This document shows positions 1 to 9,635 of a DNA stretch of 64,000 bases, one piece after another (position 1 is the stretch's first letter; each line of letters opens with the position of its first letter). The notes under the pieces were generated by a model, which saw only the letters and a list, made by a program, of their open reading frames with translations, was not told the DNA's origin and made no database searches. The DNA lies in assembly GCA_025345505.1 (NCBI GenBank), contig JANVCC010000012.1, forward strand, positions 12,995,970 to 13,059,969. Reading direction: 5' to 3'. This DNA is from Todiramphus chloris collaris. Its lineage: Eukaryota; Chordata; Aves; Coraciiformes; Alcedinidae. The translations under genes and the position numbers were made by a program.

Positions 1-47
1 TCAGCCTTTTCTCACATATGAGGCGGTACAGTCCCTTAATCATCTTA
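1..47 (-). mobile_element. CR1 fragment, left part of an older CR1 interrupted by the 48-1037 copy
   Basis: Read on the minus strand, this edge carries the CR1 stretch GATTAAGGGACTG...TGAGAAAAGGCTGA. It corresponds to the RT C-terminal region just downstream of where the fragment at 1038-1252 breaks off. I therefore read 1-47 and 1038-1252 as two halves of one older CR1 split by the younger copy. The element continues beyond the left edge of the window. Confidence 0.7.
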
Positions 48-1037
48 ATCATAGAATTGTCAGGGGTGGAAGGGACCTTAAAGATCATCTAGTTCCAACC
101 CCCTGCCAACAGCAAGGACACCTCCCACTAAAGCAGGTTGCTCAGAACCCCATCCAGCCTGGTCTTAAAACTTCCACCACCATGCAGCTTCCACCACCTC
201 TCTGGGCAACCTGTTCCAGTGTCTCACCACCCTCATGGTGAATAAATTCTTCCTAATGTCTAACCTGAATCAACCTATGTCTAGATTTAATCCATTCCCT
301 CTAGTGCTATCACTGACCAACAGCCTAAAAAGCCCCTCCCCAGCTTTCTTTTCAGCCCCCTTCAGATACTGGAAGGCCACAATAACGTCTTCCCAGAACC
401 TTCTCTTTTCCAGACTGAACAACCCCAACTCCCTCAGTCTGTCCTCATAGGAGAGGTGCTCCAGCCCTCTGATCATCCTCGTGGCCCTTCTCTGGACACG
501 TTCCAGCATGTCCATATCCTTCCTGTAATAAGGACTCCAGAACTGGACGCAGTACTCCAGGTGAGGTCTCATGAGAGTGGAGTAGAGGGGGAGAATCACC
601 TCCCTCGACCTGCTGGCCACGCTTCTCTTGATGCAGCCCAGGACACGATTGGCCCTCTGGGCTGCAAGAACACACTGATGGCTCATGTTGAGCTTCTCAT
701 CCAGCAGCACTCCCAAGCGCTTTTCTTCAGGGCTTCTCTCAGGCCAATCACTGCCCAGCCTATATCGGTGCTTGGGATTGCTCCAAGCCAGATGGAGGAC
801 TTTGCATTTGGCCTTGCTGAACTTCATGAGATTAGCATAGGACCACCACTCCAGCCTGTCAAGGCCCCTCTGGATGGCATCCCTTCCCCCCAGCGTGTCA
901 GCCACCCCACACAGCTTGGTGTCATCGTCAAACTTGCTGAGAGTGCACTCAATGCCACTGTCCACGTCTCTGACAAAGATGTTAAACAAGACTTGTCCCA
1001 GTACTGATCCTTGAGGAACTCTCTCCACTGTGTTCAT
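48..1037 (-). mobile_element. CR1 LINE, 5'-truncated, nested inside another CR1
   Basis: Non-LTR retrotransposon copy on the minus strand. Its 3' end lies at about 48-60, where the complement of the CR1 tail (TCATAGAATT) abuts GGAAGGGACCTTAAAGATCAT. An open frame on the minus strand from 1037 to 270 encodes 255 residues of the C-terminal part of the CR1 reverse transcriptase. It contains [13 protein letters not shown], then FDDDTKL, a changed catalytic box (FADD expected), then SREVILPLYSTLMRPHLEYC, then RATRMIRGLEHLSYEDRLRELGL. The frame stops just before the usual C-terminal segment. Endonuclease and most of the RT are missing through 5' truncation, so the copy is dead, but the long open frame suggests it is one of the younger CR1 copies here. 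Confidence 0.9.
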
Positions 1038-1252
1038 ATCTGTCTTCTACTGGGGAGCCCAGAACTGGACTCAGAACACCAGGTGTGGCCTCATTGTATC
1101 TGAACAGAGGTGAAGGATCACCTCCCTTTCTCTGCTGGCAGTACTTTGTGTAATGCAGTTGGGGATAGCATTGGTCTTTTTTACTGCAAGGGCACATGGC
1201 TCATGTTCAATCACTCTTCCTCTGCCAAGCAGGACTTTGCAGTTCTCCTTCA
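1038..1252 (-). mobile_element. CR1 fragment, upstream part of the older, interrupted CR1
   Basis: The minus strand carries CR1 RT C-terminal coding sequence with frameshifts. Recognisable pieces in separate frames include [14 protein letters not shown] and [20 protein letters not shown]. It repeats the same part of CR1 that lies inside the adjacent copy at about 520-700, so it is a separate element. Its continuation appears to lie at 1-47. Confidence 0.7.
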
Positions 1253-1316
1253 TGAAATCATAGAATCTATGGGGTTAGAAGGGACCTCAAGGATAATCTG
1301 GTCCAACCTTTCATGG
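1253..1316 (-). mobile_element. CR1 3' end, separated from its body by an inserted LTR
   Basis: This is the complement of a CR1 3' terminus: AAATCATAGAATC followed by GGTTAGAAGGGACCTCAAGG and GGTCCAACC. The body resumes at 2130 after the LTR at 1317-2129. Confidence 0.75.
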
Positions 1317-2129
1317 TGTCATGGTTTAGGGTCAGGGTGGTCCCTCAGACTTATAACAGACAGTCTCTGTTAATCCCCCTCCCTCCTCAAAAGGGAAGAG
1401 AAAGGGAATAAGGGAGAGAGCCTTAGCAATTGGAAAAGGAAACTAGAACAGCTTTCATGAAAATGAAAATCAAAATAATAATAATAATATAAATGGAATA
1501 TACACAAATATATACAAGACAAGTATTGAACCCAACCCCCCTGATAGTAATTACATCACCACCGATGCTGTGGATCAGACAGCAGAAGAGTCCCAGACTG
1601 GGCCCCGCAGCAGATGGGAGCTGTGTTCAGGAGCTGGATTCTGGTAGTGGATTCAGAAACACACAGATAGGACTCAAAGGCCGAACGGACAGAGTCCTCC
1701 ATGGATGCTTCAAGGAAGCAACCGAAAGAGGACCCGAGCCAAGCTAAGCAAAGCTGGTAAAGCAATTCAAGAAGGGAGAAGAGCCCAGAGACCCATCGGA
1801 TCCCTCAGCTCTATACCAAATATGACATATATGGGATGGAATACCTTGTTGGTCAGTTTAGGGTCACCTGTCCTGTCTGCTTCTCCCTGCAGGTGCAGTC
1901 TTTCACTTTTCTGCACCCCTCAATGTGATACACAAGATCCAGCAGTTGCCTTGGTCTGCATACCAATCCTTAGTAGTAACTCTAAACATGGGGTGTTATC
2001 ACTGCTAGAAGCAGACACTGTCTGTGAGAACAGGCTGCTAACTTCAGAAAGTGCAGTTAGTTAGAAGAACTGAGCTGAAAAGTAAAATCACTGAAGAGAA
2101 TTAGTTCTGTTCTCACTTAAACCAGGACA
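1317..2129 (-). mobile_element. Solo LTR (ERVL-like) inserted in a CR1
   Basis: An 813-bp element. Read on the minus strand it opens TGTCCTGGTTTAAGTGAG and closes CCTAAACCATGACA, the extended TG...CA inverted ends of avian ERVL-type LTRs. Inside, the minus strand shows GACCCTAAACTGACC and TATTCCATCCCATA, blocks that I recognise from bird ERVL LTRs. There is no internal viral coding sequence, so this is a solo LTR left by recombination. Flanking pentamers CATGG (1312-1316) and CAGGG (2130-2134) differ at one base and could be the target duplication. Open frames inside it (for example 1493-1747) have no recognisable content. Confidence 0.8.
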
Positions 2130-2592
2130 CAGGGCAAGAGCACAGTGTAAGACAAGATGGCCCAGCACTCTGTCCATCTGGATCTTAAAAGTGCCTAATG
2201 TTGGGGAATCACCACTTCCCTGGGAAGATTATTCCAGTGGCTGATTTTTCTCACTGTGAAAGATTTTCCTTTTGTGCCTGATCAAAATCTTCCTAGGAGT
2301 AGCTTGTACTCATTACCCCTCACCTTTTCCATGTGACTCCTTTTAAAAAGGGAGTCTCCATCTTCTTTGTGGCCACCTTTTAAATACTGGAACATAGTCA
2401 TAAGGTGTACTCCTTAAGCCTTCATTTCTTAAGGCTGAACAACCTCCTCATATGCAACTTCCCAGTCCTCTGATCAGCTTTGTGGCCCTTCTCTGCACTC
2501 TCTCCAGCCTGTCCACATCTGGTTTTTTGTAGTGGGGACCAAGACTGAACATGGTATTCTGGGTATGGCCTGTCAAGTGCTAAGTAGAGTTG
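2130..2592 (-). mobile_element. CR1 LINE body, older subfamily, right side of the LTR insertion
   Basis: Minus-strand CR1 with the characteristic run CAATGTTGGGGAATC-like sequence, CTTCCCTGGGAAGATTATTC, GATTTTCCTTTTGTGCCTGATC, and GTGGCCCTTCTCTGCACTCTC. It diverges more from the other copies in the window, so it probably belongs to an older subfamily. It is truncated at about 2592. The 3' end of the same element is at 1253-1316. Confidence 0.75.
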
Positions 2593-3071
2593 TTGAACTA
2601 GATAACATAGACCTGATACAAATAGGACTATTATTATGAGGGTGCGGGTAGCTTCATTTGGTTTGGGGTTGGGTTTTTTGTTGTTATTGTTTTAAAGTAA
2701 AGGTTGTTAGATTACTATGGCTAAGTGTTCTCTAAGTAAAACAAATATGTGGTTGCCTCTCTTCCTTTTTCTGACAAAGTTAAAATGGAAACTACAGATT
2801 TAAAGATAAAATGTAAATTTCCTGTCACATTCTAGAAAAATGCCATAGTTAAGGACAGGGTTCCCACCTTAAATGAAAGGGAAGAGGTGACACAGAGTTA
2901 AGCGCATGGAAATTGTTTGCTGGAATTGCTGTTCAGGCCAACACAAGTTTGTCTAGAATAAAAGGATGTTTGTTTCATTTGGCTGGAGGCTTTCATTGAA
3001 AGAGGTATTCCTGCAAAAAACCTGTTTGTTAAACAGAATAACTAAAAGCTTATCATCATAAGCATTGCTTA
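2593..3071. other. Unique intronic sequence
   Basis: I see no gene, repeat or regulatory signal here beyond short T and GTTT-rich stretches near 2660-2695. Confidence 0.6.
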
Positions 3072-3183
3072 GATGTGGTGTTGGGGGATATGGTCTAAGG
3101 GTGAACTTGTTGAGTAGGGTTAATGGTTGGACACGATGAACCCAAGGGTCTTTTCCAACTTAAATGATTCTGTGATTCTGTGA
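3072..3183 (+). mobile_element. CR1 3' tail, very short copy
   Basis: About 110 bp of plus-strand CR1 terminus: GGTTAATGGTTGGACACGATG, then AAGGGTCTTTTCCAACTTAAATG and the terminal repeats ATTCTGTGATTCTGTGAT. Severe 5' truncation is normal for CR1. Confidence 0.8.
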
Positions 3184-3487
3184 TCCTTCTCCTAATATCT
3201 GTATGTTATTTTAGTCCGCAGTTTCACGATATTTTCTTAAGGCACTCTGCTTCACACAGTTGTTAAACAAAGGGGGTCAATTCTGCTCATCTTCTTTCCC
3301 TCTCTCATGAAAGCTTAACTGTACCAAAGCAAGAAGTAAACAGCATGATATCAATTAACAAGACCTTCCAGTGGAAATACTTTTTACTTGGTTTTTTACA
3401 TTTCTTTAGCAACAAAGATTCAAACTCTTCTCTGTAGGTAATGAAAATCACTAAGGAAACACAGAGGATTTTGGAAAACGAAACAGG
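3184..3487. other. Unique intronic sequence
   Basis: No feature that I can support. Confidence 0.5.
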
Positions 3488-3562
3488 GCAAGCAGGTTGG
3501 GGGAGGTTCTCCTTCCCCTCTGCTCTGTCCTGGTGAGGCTACATCTGGAGCTGTATCTGTAC
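3488..3562 (+). mobile_element. CR1 LINE, left part, interrupted by a solo LTR
   Basis: Plus-strand CR1 beginning GGTTGGGGGAGGTTCTCC and reaching GGTGAGGCTACATCTGGAG, the segment coding for the RT C-terminal motif [14 protein letters not shown]. It ends at the target-site tetramer GTAC (3559-3562), and the same tetramer restarts the element at 4292. Confidence 0.8.
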
Positions 3563-4291
3563 TGGAATATGTTGATCCATTGTTGCAGCCCTCCGGCACA
3601 CCACTATCTGTTGTTGCACTGCACTGGAGAGCACAGTACTCGCTCCCATGTCTGGAATGTGCAGGTGCACAGAGGAATCCGGCAGTCAGCCAGTCTTAGC
3701 CAGCAACTTGTTGTCTGGCGACTGATATCAGAAACTAAACGACGAGAGGACATCTCAAGGACGGGATGAGGGAGCTGAAGATTGAAGAAGTAATGACCAC
3801 CATAAGTGCCCCAAGACAGCCATGCATGCGGAACAGGGGGGATGACTGCTGTTAGCCACTGTAGGTGGAAAAATATTGTTCAACCTCTATGCATGTGCTG
3901 ACCACGTGTGCACTGATGCTGGAGCAGTCTCCATGCCCCCACCAGGAGTGATATAAGTAGCCCGCTGCTGCAGGGAGAGGGGAAGATATATTTCGGAAGG
4001 TCGACCTGATAGACATCTTGATCCAGGGGATGCCATGCAGAAGGCATTAGGACCTACTGACTCCTCTCCCTGACCACCACACTACATTCCCTCCTCCTGC
4101 TTGGTGGTTTGTCTACCACCTTGGGGTCAGTATGTATGTGGGGATGTTAGGTAACTAGTTGGGTTTGCTTGAGTAACATTGCTTTTACTTATTGGCTGTG
4201 AGTGCTTGAATGAAATAGTTTTTGCTTATTAGCTGTGTGTGTGAGTGCTGTTCTTTGTGAAAAAGGAATCCTTCACGAATCTGGGACAGCA
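3563..4291 (+). mobile_element. Solo LTR with 4-bp target duplication, inside a CR1
   Basis: This 729-bp insertion begins TGGAATATGTTG and ends CTGGGACAGCA, flanked on both sides by GTAC (3559-3562 and 4292-4295). The interrupted CR1 reads continuously when the insertion is removed. A TATA-like TATAAG lies at 3952, a plausible LTR promoter about 390 bp from the left end. A 4-bp duplication is what gammaretrovirus-like (ERV1) integrases leave. There is no internal viral gene. The reading frame at 3497-3769 crosses from CR1 into the LTR and is not a gene. Confidence 0.72.
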
Positions 4292-4805
4292 GTACTGGGT
4301 GTAGTTCTGGGTTCCCGAATTCAAGAAAGATAAGGAACTTCTGGAAAGGGTACAGCAAAGTGCTACAGAGATGATGAAGGGACTAGAGCATCTCTCTTAG
4401 GTGGAAAGGCTGAGGGAGTGGGATCTTTTTAGTCTGGAGAAGAGAAGCCTGAGTGGGGATCTTATCAATGGTTATAAATACTTAAAAGTGTGATTGTCAG
4501 GAGGATGTTGTCAGGAGGATGGGGCCAGTCTTTCTTTCAGCAGTGCCCTGTGACAGGGCAAGAGGTTATCAGGCACCAACTTGAACACAGGAAGTTACAT
4601 CTAAACATGAGGAGGAACTTCTTTACTTTGCGGGTGGCAGAGCACTGGAATGGACTTCCCAGAGAGGTGGGGTAGTCTCCTTCTCTGGAGATATTCAAAA
4701 CCCACCCGGATTCAATCCTGTGCAACCTGCTCTGGGTGAACCTGCTCTGGCAGGGGTGTTGAACTAGAAGAACTTCAGAGGTCCCTTCCAAGTCCTAACA
4801 TTCTT
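4292..4805 (+). mobile_element. CR1 LINE, right part with 3' end
   Basis: The CR1 resumes at GTACTGGGTGTAGTTCTGGG and continues with RT C-terminal coding sequence, for example GAGCATCTCTC, AGGCTGAGGGAGTGGGATC and AAACATGAGGAGGAACTTCTTTAC. It ends GGTCCCTTCCAAGTCCTAACATTCTTTAA. A small tandem duplication of TGTCAGGAGGATG is visible at about 4495-4520. The final frame is open at 4490-4675 but is a remnant of the transposon. Confidence 0.85.
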
Positions 4806-6336
4806 TAATTTTTTAAAAGCTATATTATATGTTTTACAATCATAAAATTATGGTGAAATAATGATCGTACACTTCTCATTTTGCTTGTGCATCATCAGTG
4901 TCTGATTTCAAGTCTGTAACATCTAGTCTTCTCTTGCTTGTCTAGTCTTTCATCTGTCTTTCCCAGTAAGGACTTTCATTACCTTATTATAAAGCTTTTT
5001 TGAAGGTTTTTCAAAGTAGAAAATATGTAAAAAGAGAAATGTTGTGTTCATGGAACACCAATATATTTCAGGATTAGTTTAGGCAATATTTGAGTTGTTT
5101 GAGAAAACTAATCACTAAACTAATAAAATCAACACTAACTAAAGTGAGTGCAAATGGGGAGGAGAAAGAATTTTTGAAACTTCTTCTCTCCAATATATAA
5201 AGTCATGACACTATCAGTCTAAGTGATATTTCATAATTGTATGATATTACAGCATATATTTCTTTAGTAGAAGAATTTTAGAGGATTAATCACTCAGAAG
5301 GGTACAATTTCTAAAATTCTAGAAACCATTTAATAGTTTAAATGAGTTAAAAGCATATTTCAATAACAAATTATTAATGATTCTTTACACACAAGGGTTC
5401 TTTGGAAACAGTTGAACTTCAGTCAGTTGCCCATCCTTGTGTGCATCAATTTCACCCTAAAATATCATTGTAATAAAGTCTTAAGATATATTCTAAAATG
5501 AAGTAGAAGACAGAAAAATATAATGATTTTTTTGGTGTCTTTATTATTCATGCTTAAAAGTAAATATTAAAAATTGTGATTAAGAAAGTTTCAACAGATA
5601 AAACATTTTAAACCAGAAAAATATACAGAAACAGCATTTATTATATTTATGAGATTTTTTTTTTCCTGATTACTGAATTTTAAACCTTATATTCCCTCTC
5701 TAAATTTAAAGGGAACAGAAGAAATCACTTTCTTTGCTACCTGTCATCCATCTGTCATCTTCCTATCCCTTTTTCCTGCCAAATATCTAAATGGCATACC
5801 GTGGGTTGTTTTAAATAAAGATTTTCACCAGAACTACCAGGTAGTATATTTCAAATTTCCACATAATCGTTAAATATAAACATAAAATATGACTTTTAAA
5901 ACTTTACTTTGAAAACAGAGACTGTTCAGTTTCTTTCATGATGTCTCTGGTTCAAAATAACTCCAGACAAGTAAGTTGGTGAACCAGCTAAAATACTGGA
6001 GGGAGAGAACATCTTTAAAATGAGAAAGCATAACTCCTAAAATATGTTCTCCTAATGAAATTATGACCAAAATCTGAATTAATGGTTCTAACAACTGTAG
6101 TTCTAGACCTGAAACAAAACAAAAACTGTCAGTACATTTTAATTCTGAAAAGTTCCAGTGCCTGTGTAAAACAGTTTGGGTTTTCTTTTTAGTCACATAC
6201 AATAACTGTTTTGATCCTTAAATGGTTATGTATAGTGTTAATTTTTAATTCCATACATCACCTTTGAGTTAGTATTGTCAAAGGATTATAAAAGCAGAAC
6301 TACACTCTTTATTGAAAAAATAATTTATTGGGTGGA
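4806..6336. other. Unique AT-rich intronic sequence
   Basis: No interspersed repeat or gene recognised. The 88-residue minus frame at 5936-6202 has no recognisable motif and no splice context and is probably chance. Confidence 0.6.
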
Positions 6337-6825
6337 TGTCCTGGTTTCTGGGATAAAATCATAGAATAATTTTTTTTTTATTCAGGAAAGCAGCATTTTT
6401 GACAAGACTGTAACACCTGAGGCAGTGAGAACAAAGTTGATAAGACACTTTGTTTGCAGATCCCCATAGTGCTCAGGGTCTTTAGCCATTTTGAAGTAGG
6501 CAGGTGCTAAAGCTAGGAGAAGGAAAAGCCAGGAAAACTGATCCAAGCTGGTCAACAGAAGTATTCTATCTTAGCTTTAGCATCTGGCTACTTCAAAACT
6601 GCTAAAGATCTTGATAAACATGATGCCAACTATAAATTAGAAAGTTTACTGAGGATGGTCTCTTCTTCTCAATGGTTACCATCCCTGAAAGTTCTCGCCC
6701 CTCATTCTGCTCACAAAGCAGACACTGTCTGTGCTACCTTCAGAAAGTGCCGTTAGTTAGAAGAACTGAGATGAAAAGTAAAATCACTGAACAGAATTAG
6801 TTCTGTTCTCACTCAAACCAGGACA
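6337..6825. mobile_element. Palindromic LTR-derived element with perfect 11-bp inverted ends
   Basis: The 489-bp element starts TGTCCTGGTTT and ends with its exact complement AAACCAGGACA. The right portion (6718-6825, read on the minus strand) is closely related to the start of the LTR at 1317-2129, with about five mismatches in the last 100 bp plus one short gap. The left end (TGTCCTGGTTTCTGGGATA) resembles another ERVL LTR start in the opposite direction. In the centre, 6480-6517 and 6570-6607 are 38-bp inverted repeats with five mismatches, giving a possible stem with a 52-base loop. No target duplication is evident (left GTGGA, right ATGCT). It may be a foldback product of two LTRs or an unusual LTR variant. 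Confidence 0.55.
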
Positions 6826-9486
6826 ATGCTTCACCTGAAATTAGTACTTTGTTCAGTTTCTTAGCCCAAAAAGAAACATATTGGTGTATGCTAAAGTATT
6901 ACCTTAAAGAAAAATGTTTTCCATGAAAAAGAAAAAAAATTGAAATAAAATACTGACAATATCTTTCATATATATATATATGCATTTATATTTGTGTGTG
7001 GGTTTATATATGTATACTACAATATATACACATATATGTGTGTGAAAACATAAACTAGGTAGTGGCATTTTTTATTATTTTGTTCCTTGCCCCTTAAGCA
7101 TAGCTTTGCATTCATCAGTGCACTAACTATTGATTTGCAACAAGTAAAAAGTAGATGTTATTATGTCAGAATATAATTGCTATTATAGTTTTTCAATGTT
7201 TCAGTGTTGTAACTACTTCTCTAAGGAATAGCATTACTTAATGATTCAGCACTAGTTCCAAGAATTGTTGCAACCAAAGTAGAAAATTCCAAAAGAATAT
7301 TGATATGTATTTTCTTTATTATGGAAGACCACTAATGGATTTTTGAAAGAAACTTTTCTTGTACATTTGTTACATGACATCTACTCTTTATGTACAGAAG
7401 TATGCAAGTTGAAGGGTCTTTGGGGTAGCTGGATAACTGTTAAAACAAAGTCAGATTTATTTTTTTTTTCTTAAAAAAGAAATAAACCCCATAGCTTTTA
7501 CTGAGTGTTGAGGAGTGTACCTACAGATGTATGATAGACTGATAATATATACATAGCATGAGCATTACTCATCAAAAATACTGACAGAATATGCTATGAT
7601 GGGATAATAGGCTTCTGTTGTACTCAGAAATAAATGAGATGGTCAAATACTTGCAAATTTGTCTGTTATTAAATTTCACTTAGAGTATGGGTTTGGATTT
7701 GATGGTCTCTGAAGGGTGACATAAATTATGATTACATTAATGCATTGATAGTTATTATTATTTTTCTCTCTAGTTTCCCCAAAATTAAACTATTTCAGGT
7801 TCTACTTACTCCTAAATGCTCTTGAGGGATTGTGTCTGACTGCAAATAATGCAGTTCTGTAGGGTTGATGTAGAGCAAAGCAACTGATGCTGTGGATCAG
7901 AAATTTACATTACATGCATTCTTTGTGTTTTATTTTAGCTAGATTCTGTCTGGCACCCTGGATTGAACGGCTGCTGGTGTTGGTTGGAGAACATTAATTA
8001 TGATCTTGGGGCAATCTTTCAGTTTTGTTTTCTATGAAAGAGCCTGGTTTGTACACTGAGAGTGCTGTAGACATTACCAAGAAGTTATCTTTCAAAGTGC
8101 ACTCTTGATACAAATTAAAATGCTAATGTAGGTGTGCTGCTCTTCTCCCTCTCTCTGTGACTCCTTTCCCTCTTTTTGATGTTAGCTGCGTCACCTATTT
8201 TAAGGGTTTTTGAAATACTGATAATTTGTTGTCTCGATGACACCACCACTTACTTTTCTTCTAAATAGCATACCACTTCTACTTCTCTGACTCTGCACTT
8301 TTTAGCATGTTCTATCCATGTTTGCTGTTGAGGCACCAATTCTGGTTTAGAGTACCTGTTTTCCTGTACTTGTGCATGGGAACACACTCATTCAATATCT
8401 ACCCCCTCACTCCAAAACCCTGTAAAAACTCATGTCTCTAGTAGTGCATAATGTAATGTGCAGCTCAATCATAGATATTTAAGTTCAAAACTAGGTTTAC
8501 TTTAGAGTTTAAGATATTATTTTATGAGAGGAATATGATATTCAAGAGTGAAAATATGACAATTTTAATTGTTTGCCACTGTAAAAGGTTGTGGGTTTGG
8601 TTTTTTTTTTTTTTAATTATTTATTGCTACAGCTGAGATTGCAGCTGTACATAAGAACACTTTCTGTGACACCTTTTTCCAGAATAGTTTAAGCTGAAAT
8701 TAATTCAGCAATGGGGTTGAGAAGCTCAGGTTATTCTTTGAGCATGTGTTTTTTCACATTGCTTACAATGTTGGATATAACTTGCAGAGGAGCAGTCAGT
8801 TTATGTAATGAGTTCAGTAAGAAATCATTTTGTCCTGTGGCAAAAAGAAGAGCTTTTAGTTAAGCTCTACTTCTTCAGTTATTACTCAAGTTTAACTTGC
8901 TGGTATGTTTTAAAATAAGTCAGTTCATTAAGAAGAGAGAATTCTAAAGTATTTATCTCCTCTTTTATTCTCATTTTCACATTAATGTATTTTCTTCCAT
9001 TTTACTTAATGATTATTCTTTTGTAATATGAGTAATCCAAATAATCTTCTGCTGTGGCAGCTGACATATTTTTCTACTGATAGTTTTAATTATTATTTTA
9101 TTTCACTTTGTATTTTTTCCCTGTTGGAAGAAACAGAGGTTTATAGCTGTGATAGTCCTGAGCTGTAATTCTCACTGAGCCTACATCTGGGTGATTGCAG
9201 ACAAGCCACTTGACCTCAATATGACTCAATTAACCCAGCAGCAAAATTGGGTAAACATCAAAATCTCACCAAAAAGCAGCTGCTGCATCGAAATTGAATT
9301 GTCTAAAATTACATTGTGACAGAACTGCCATTGGGACTCTGAAGACGCGAATTTTAATTGTTTTTCAGCCATGCTGGTACATGAAAATGTCTCTAAAAAA
9401 CATGCAAATAATTATGCCTCCATAGCTTTGCAATGACATTGCCTGGATAGTCAAAGTAGACATTTAGAGCAAATTTATAAAGTGAC

Positions 9487-9525
9487 TATGACAAATTCTT
9501 CTTACATTTTTCAGAATTTGTCATA
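9487..9525. repeat. Perfect 13-bp inverted repeat (hairpin)
   Basis: TATGACAAATTCT at 9487-9499 is exactly complementary to AGAATTTGTCATA at 9513-9525, with a 13-base loop. Confidence 0.85.
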
Positions 9526-9617
9526 ACCATTTACATGTGTATTTGCTTGTAAGGAACATGTGTTTTTATAATTTGTATCACATATCAGCAATTTCATCTT
9601 TAATTGATCATCATGTA

Positions 9618-9635
9618 ATTGATCAATTGATCAAT
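9618..9635. repeat. 18-bp perfect palindrome
   Basis: ATTGATCAATTGATCAAT reads the same on both strands. It sits in a wider patch (9601-9653) built of ATTGATC and AATTAA words. Confidence 0.85.

Noticed and set aside
270..1037. 255-codon minus-strand ORF as a host gene
   Set aside because: Its motifs (PQGSVLG, FDDDTKL, LYSTLMRPHLEYC) are those of the CR1 reverse transcriptase, so it is annotated as part of the transposon.
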